6,812 bases of DNA from Desulfarculus sp. GTDB taxonomy: Bacteria > Desulfobacterota > Desulfarculia > Desulfarculales > Desulfarculaceae. The position numbers and the translations under genes are program-made. Under the pieces are notes generated by a model that was given only the letters and a program-made list of their open reading frames with translations, made no database searches and was not told where the DNA came from. The DNA lies in contig JAIUYB010000122.1 in assembly GCA_020216625.1 (NCBI GenBank), forward strand, positions 1 through 6,812. The letters run 5' to 3'. Positions 5,723 through 6,812 of this stretch are shown in pieces (position 1 is the stretch's first letter; every line of letters begins with the position of its first letter).

Positions 5723-6592
5723 CTATTCCTCGGCGCTGGCCGCGTCGGATGGGGTGTGGAAGACCTGCACCCGAATCACCCGGCGCTCGTCGGCCCCGGC
5801 CACCACCAGGCGCACCGGGCCCAGAACCACCTCCTCCCCCACCTTGGGCACCCGGCCCAGGTAGGTGGTGATCAGTCCGCCCACGGTTTCGAAGCGGCCC
5901 TCGGGCAACTGGTCGGGCAGCTCGTAGCCCAGGCGCTCGGAAAGCTCGTCCACCTCCAGCCGGCCATCCACCAACAACGAGCCGTCGGGCCCCTCGCTGA
6001 TCAGCTCCTCGGTATGATCGTATTCGTCCTCGATGTCGCCCACGATCTCTTCCAGCACGTCCTCCATGGTCACCACCCCGGCGGTGCCGCCGTACTCGTC
6101 CACCACGATGGCCAAGTGGGTGCGGTGGCGCTCGAAGGAGGCCAGCAACTGGGTCAGGGGCACCGACTGGGGCACGAACAGGGGCTTGCGCATGATGGCG
6201 CTGATATCCACCGCCTCGCCGGCCTGTCCCCAATAGCTCAGGAGGTCCTTGGCGTGGATCACCCCCACGATGTGGTCCAGGTCCTCGGCGAAGACCGGGA
6301 TGCGGGAATGGCCGGAGTTGACGATGACCGCGATGATCTCCTGCACCGAGGCGGTCCGGGGCACGGTGACCATGTCGGTGCGGGGGACCATGATCCGGGC
6401 GGCGGTGTTCTCGTCCAGCTCCAGCACCGCGTCGATCATCTCGCCCTCGCGGCGGCTGATGACGCCTTCGGCCTCGCCCTGCTCCACCAGGTCCTGGATT
6501 TCGCGTTCGAGATCGTGGGTGTGGTTGGGACGGCCGCCGCCCATGAGTTCACGCAGGCGGTGGATGAAGCCTCGTCGCGGTTCTGAGTCCAA
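5723..6592 (-). CDS. corC: CorC/YbeX-type CBS-domain protein
   Basis: This cytosolic CBS-pair protein is of the CorC (YbeX) type, in the wider HlyC/CorC family and linked to magnesium and cobalt efflux; E. coli YbeX is also linked to ribosome and RNA metabolism. Numbered from the TTG at 6592, it is 289 aa (E. coli CorC has 292). It has a charged helical lead (about 1-60), two CBS motifs (about 65-120, beginning IMVPRTDMV; and 132-190, with VVDEYGGTAGVVTMEDVLEEIVGDI) and the CorC_HlyC transporter-associated domain (about 200-278). The membrane DUF21 domain of larger family members is absent. A longer frame reaches an ATG at 6781 (352 aa). Its extra 63 residues resemble no family lead and contain a promoter-like TATAAT, so TTG at 6592 is preferred. 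AGGA lies 11 nt upstream. An ATG at 6658 is a third option. Stop TAG is 7 nt from lnt. Confidence 0.92.
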   Translation of the reverse strand: MDSEPRRGFIHRLRELMGGGRPNHTHDLEREIQDLVEQGEAEGVISRREGEMIDAVLELDENTAARIMVPRTDMVTVPRTASVQEIIAVIVNSGHSRIPVFAEDLDHIVGVIHAKDLLSYWGQAGEAVDISAIMRKPLFVPQSVPLTQLLASFERHRTHLAIVVDEYGGTAGVVTMEDVLEEIVGDIEDEYDHTEELISEGPDGSLLVDGRLEVDELSERLGYELPDQLPEGRFETVGGLITTYLGRVPKVGEEVVLGPVRLVVAGADERRVIRVQVFHTPSDAASAEE

Positions 6593-6603
6593 CGGGGAAA
6601 GAA

Positions 6604-6607
6604 TCCT
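6604..6607 (-). promoter_or_regulatory. Ribosome binding site for the corC TTG start
   Basis: The minus strand reads AAAGGATTC upstream of the TTG at 6592, with AGGA 11 nt from the start codon. The spacing is at the long end of the usual range. The upstream ATG candidates at 6658 and 6781 have no better site: GGGA about 10 nt away, and none, respectively. Confidence 0.45.
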
Positions 6608-6769
6608 TTCACCTGCGGCGCCGCCCGTCGGGTACGGGCCGGGCCTGGCGACAACCATTGCCGGGGCATTCCCAGCCGGCGCGGATAGTTGATAACCCAA
6701 ATCGGACCGGCCGTCAAAGGACGCACGCCACGCTCCAGCGCGCGCCAGGGCCGAATGATCCGCACTCCA

Positions 6770-6775
6770 ATTATA
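6770..6775 (-). promoter_or_regulatory. Candidate -10 box for the corC operon
   Basis: The minus strand reads TATAAT, a perfect -10 hexamer. The hexamer 17 nt upstream is TTCCGC, which matches TTGACA poorly. Transcription would begin near 6763, downstream of the ATG at 6781, so that ATG could not be used from this promoter. It gives a leader of about 170 nt to the TTG at 6592. Read-through from an upstream gene outside the window is an alternative. Confidence 0.4.
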
Positions 6776-6812
6776 GGGCATAAGAGGTTGACGCGGAAAG
6801 GGCCACCTATTA

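Larger units (their letters stand above)
6593..6812 (-). other. Likely leader and promoter region of the corC-lnt-prfB operon
   Basis: This 220-base stretch is open in the corC frame up to 6781 but does not look like CorC coding sequence: its conceptual residues are low in recognisable motif and its composition is less GC-biased than the gene. It contains a TATAAT near the right edge. I see no other gene, and no riboswitch could be recognised, although a 170-nt leader leaves room for one. The gene upstream lies outside the window. Confidence 0.5.

Noticed and set aside
3032..5725. TAG recoding (pyrrolysine) suggested by frequent TAG codons
   Set aside because: Each TAG falls at the expected family C-terminus (prfB, corC, motA), so they act as ordinary stops.
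1..6812. CRISPR array, insertion sequence, tRNA or defence system
   Set aside because: No regularly spaced repeats, transposase motifs, tRNA cloverleaf or defence-type genes were seen on either strand.

Overview
The window is a GC-rich, densely coded piece of a Gram-negative bacterial chromosome. The gene content (a flagellar stator pair, an HD-GYP-type protein, and a corC-lnt-prfB run) and the codon use suggest a proteobacterium in the broad sense, possibly a delta-proteobacterial / Desulfobacterota lineage. That placement is inference from style and gene order, not from a marker gene. I see no tRNA, rRNA, insertion sequence, prophage or CRISPR array.

Left part (1-2044, minus strand). Reading leftwards there is a secreted protein of unknown function (1217-2044), then motA (392-1174), then the start of motB, which runs off the window edge (1-385). 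The MotA-like protein has Thr at positions 158, 185 and 186, and the MotB-like protein has a PomB-like membrane segment with Asp21. Together they look like a sodium-type (PomA/PomB-like) stator. The secreted protein has a signal peptide and a module resembling the calcium-binding C-terminal end of type II secretion pseudopilins (GspG). Its link to the stator is unknown.

Middle (2045-3004). A relatively AT-rich divergent intergenic region holds a perfect TATAAT box for the leftward unit. It also holds an 11-bp direct repeat, a 14-bp perfect palindrome and a TTCACA/TGTGAA inverted repeat. To the right is a small stand-alone HD-GYP protein with unusual substitutions at canonical motif positions (HDVGY instead of HDIGK, His replacing the last metal-ligand Asp). 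It meets prfB tail to tail over a 27-nt gap containing GC-rich hairpins.

Right part (3032-6812, minus strand). corC (CBS-domain protein), lnt (apolipoprotein N-acyltransferase) and prfB (release factor 2) are separated by only 7 and 4 nt. They are probably one translationally coupled operon. prfB carries the classic programmed +1 frameshift (TAT CTT TGA C after a Shine-Dalgarno-like CGGGAG), so its true product is 366 aa from 4133, split across two frames. The corC start is best placed at a TTG (6592), because a perfect TATAAT lies inside the longer open frame.

Most of the window is ordinary housekeeping DNA, and I do not see a clearly undescribed system. The points most worth a second look are the degenerate HD-GYP protein beside the stator operon with its operator-like intergenic region, and the GspG-like secreted protein upstream of motA.
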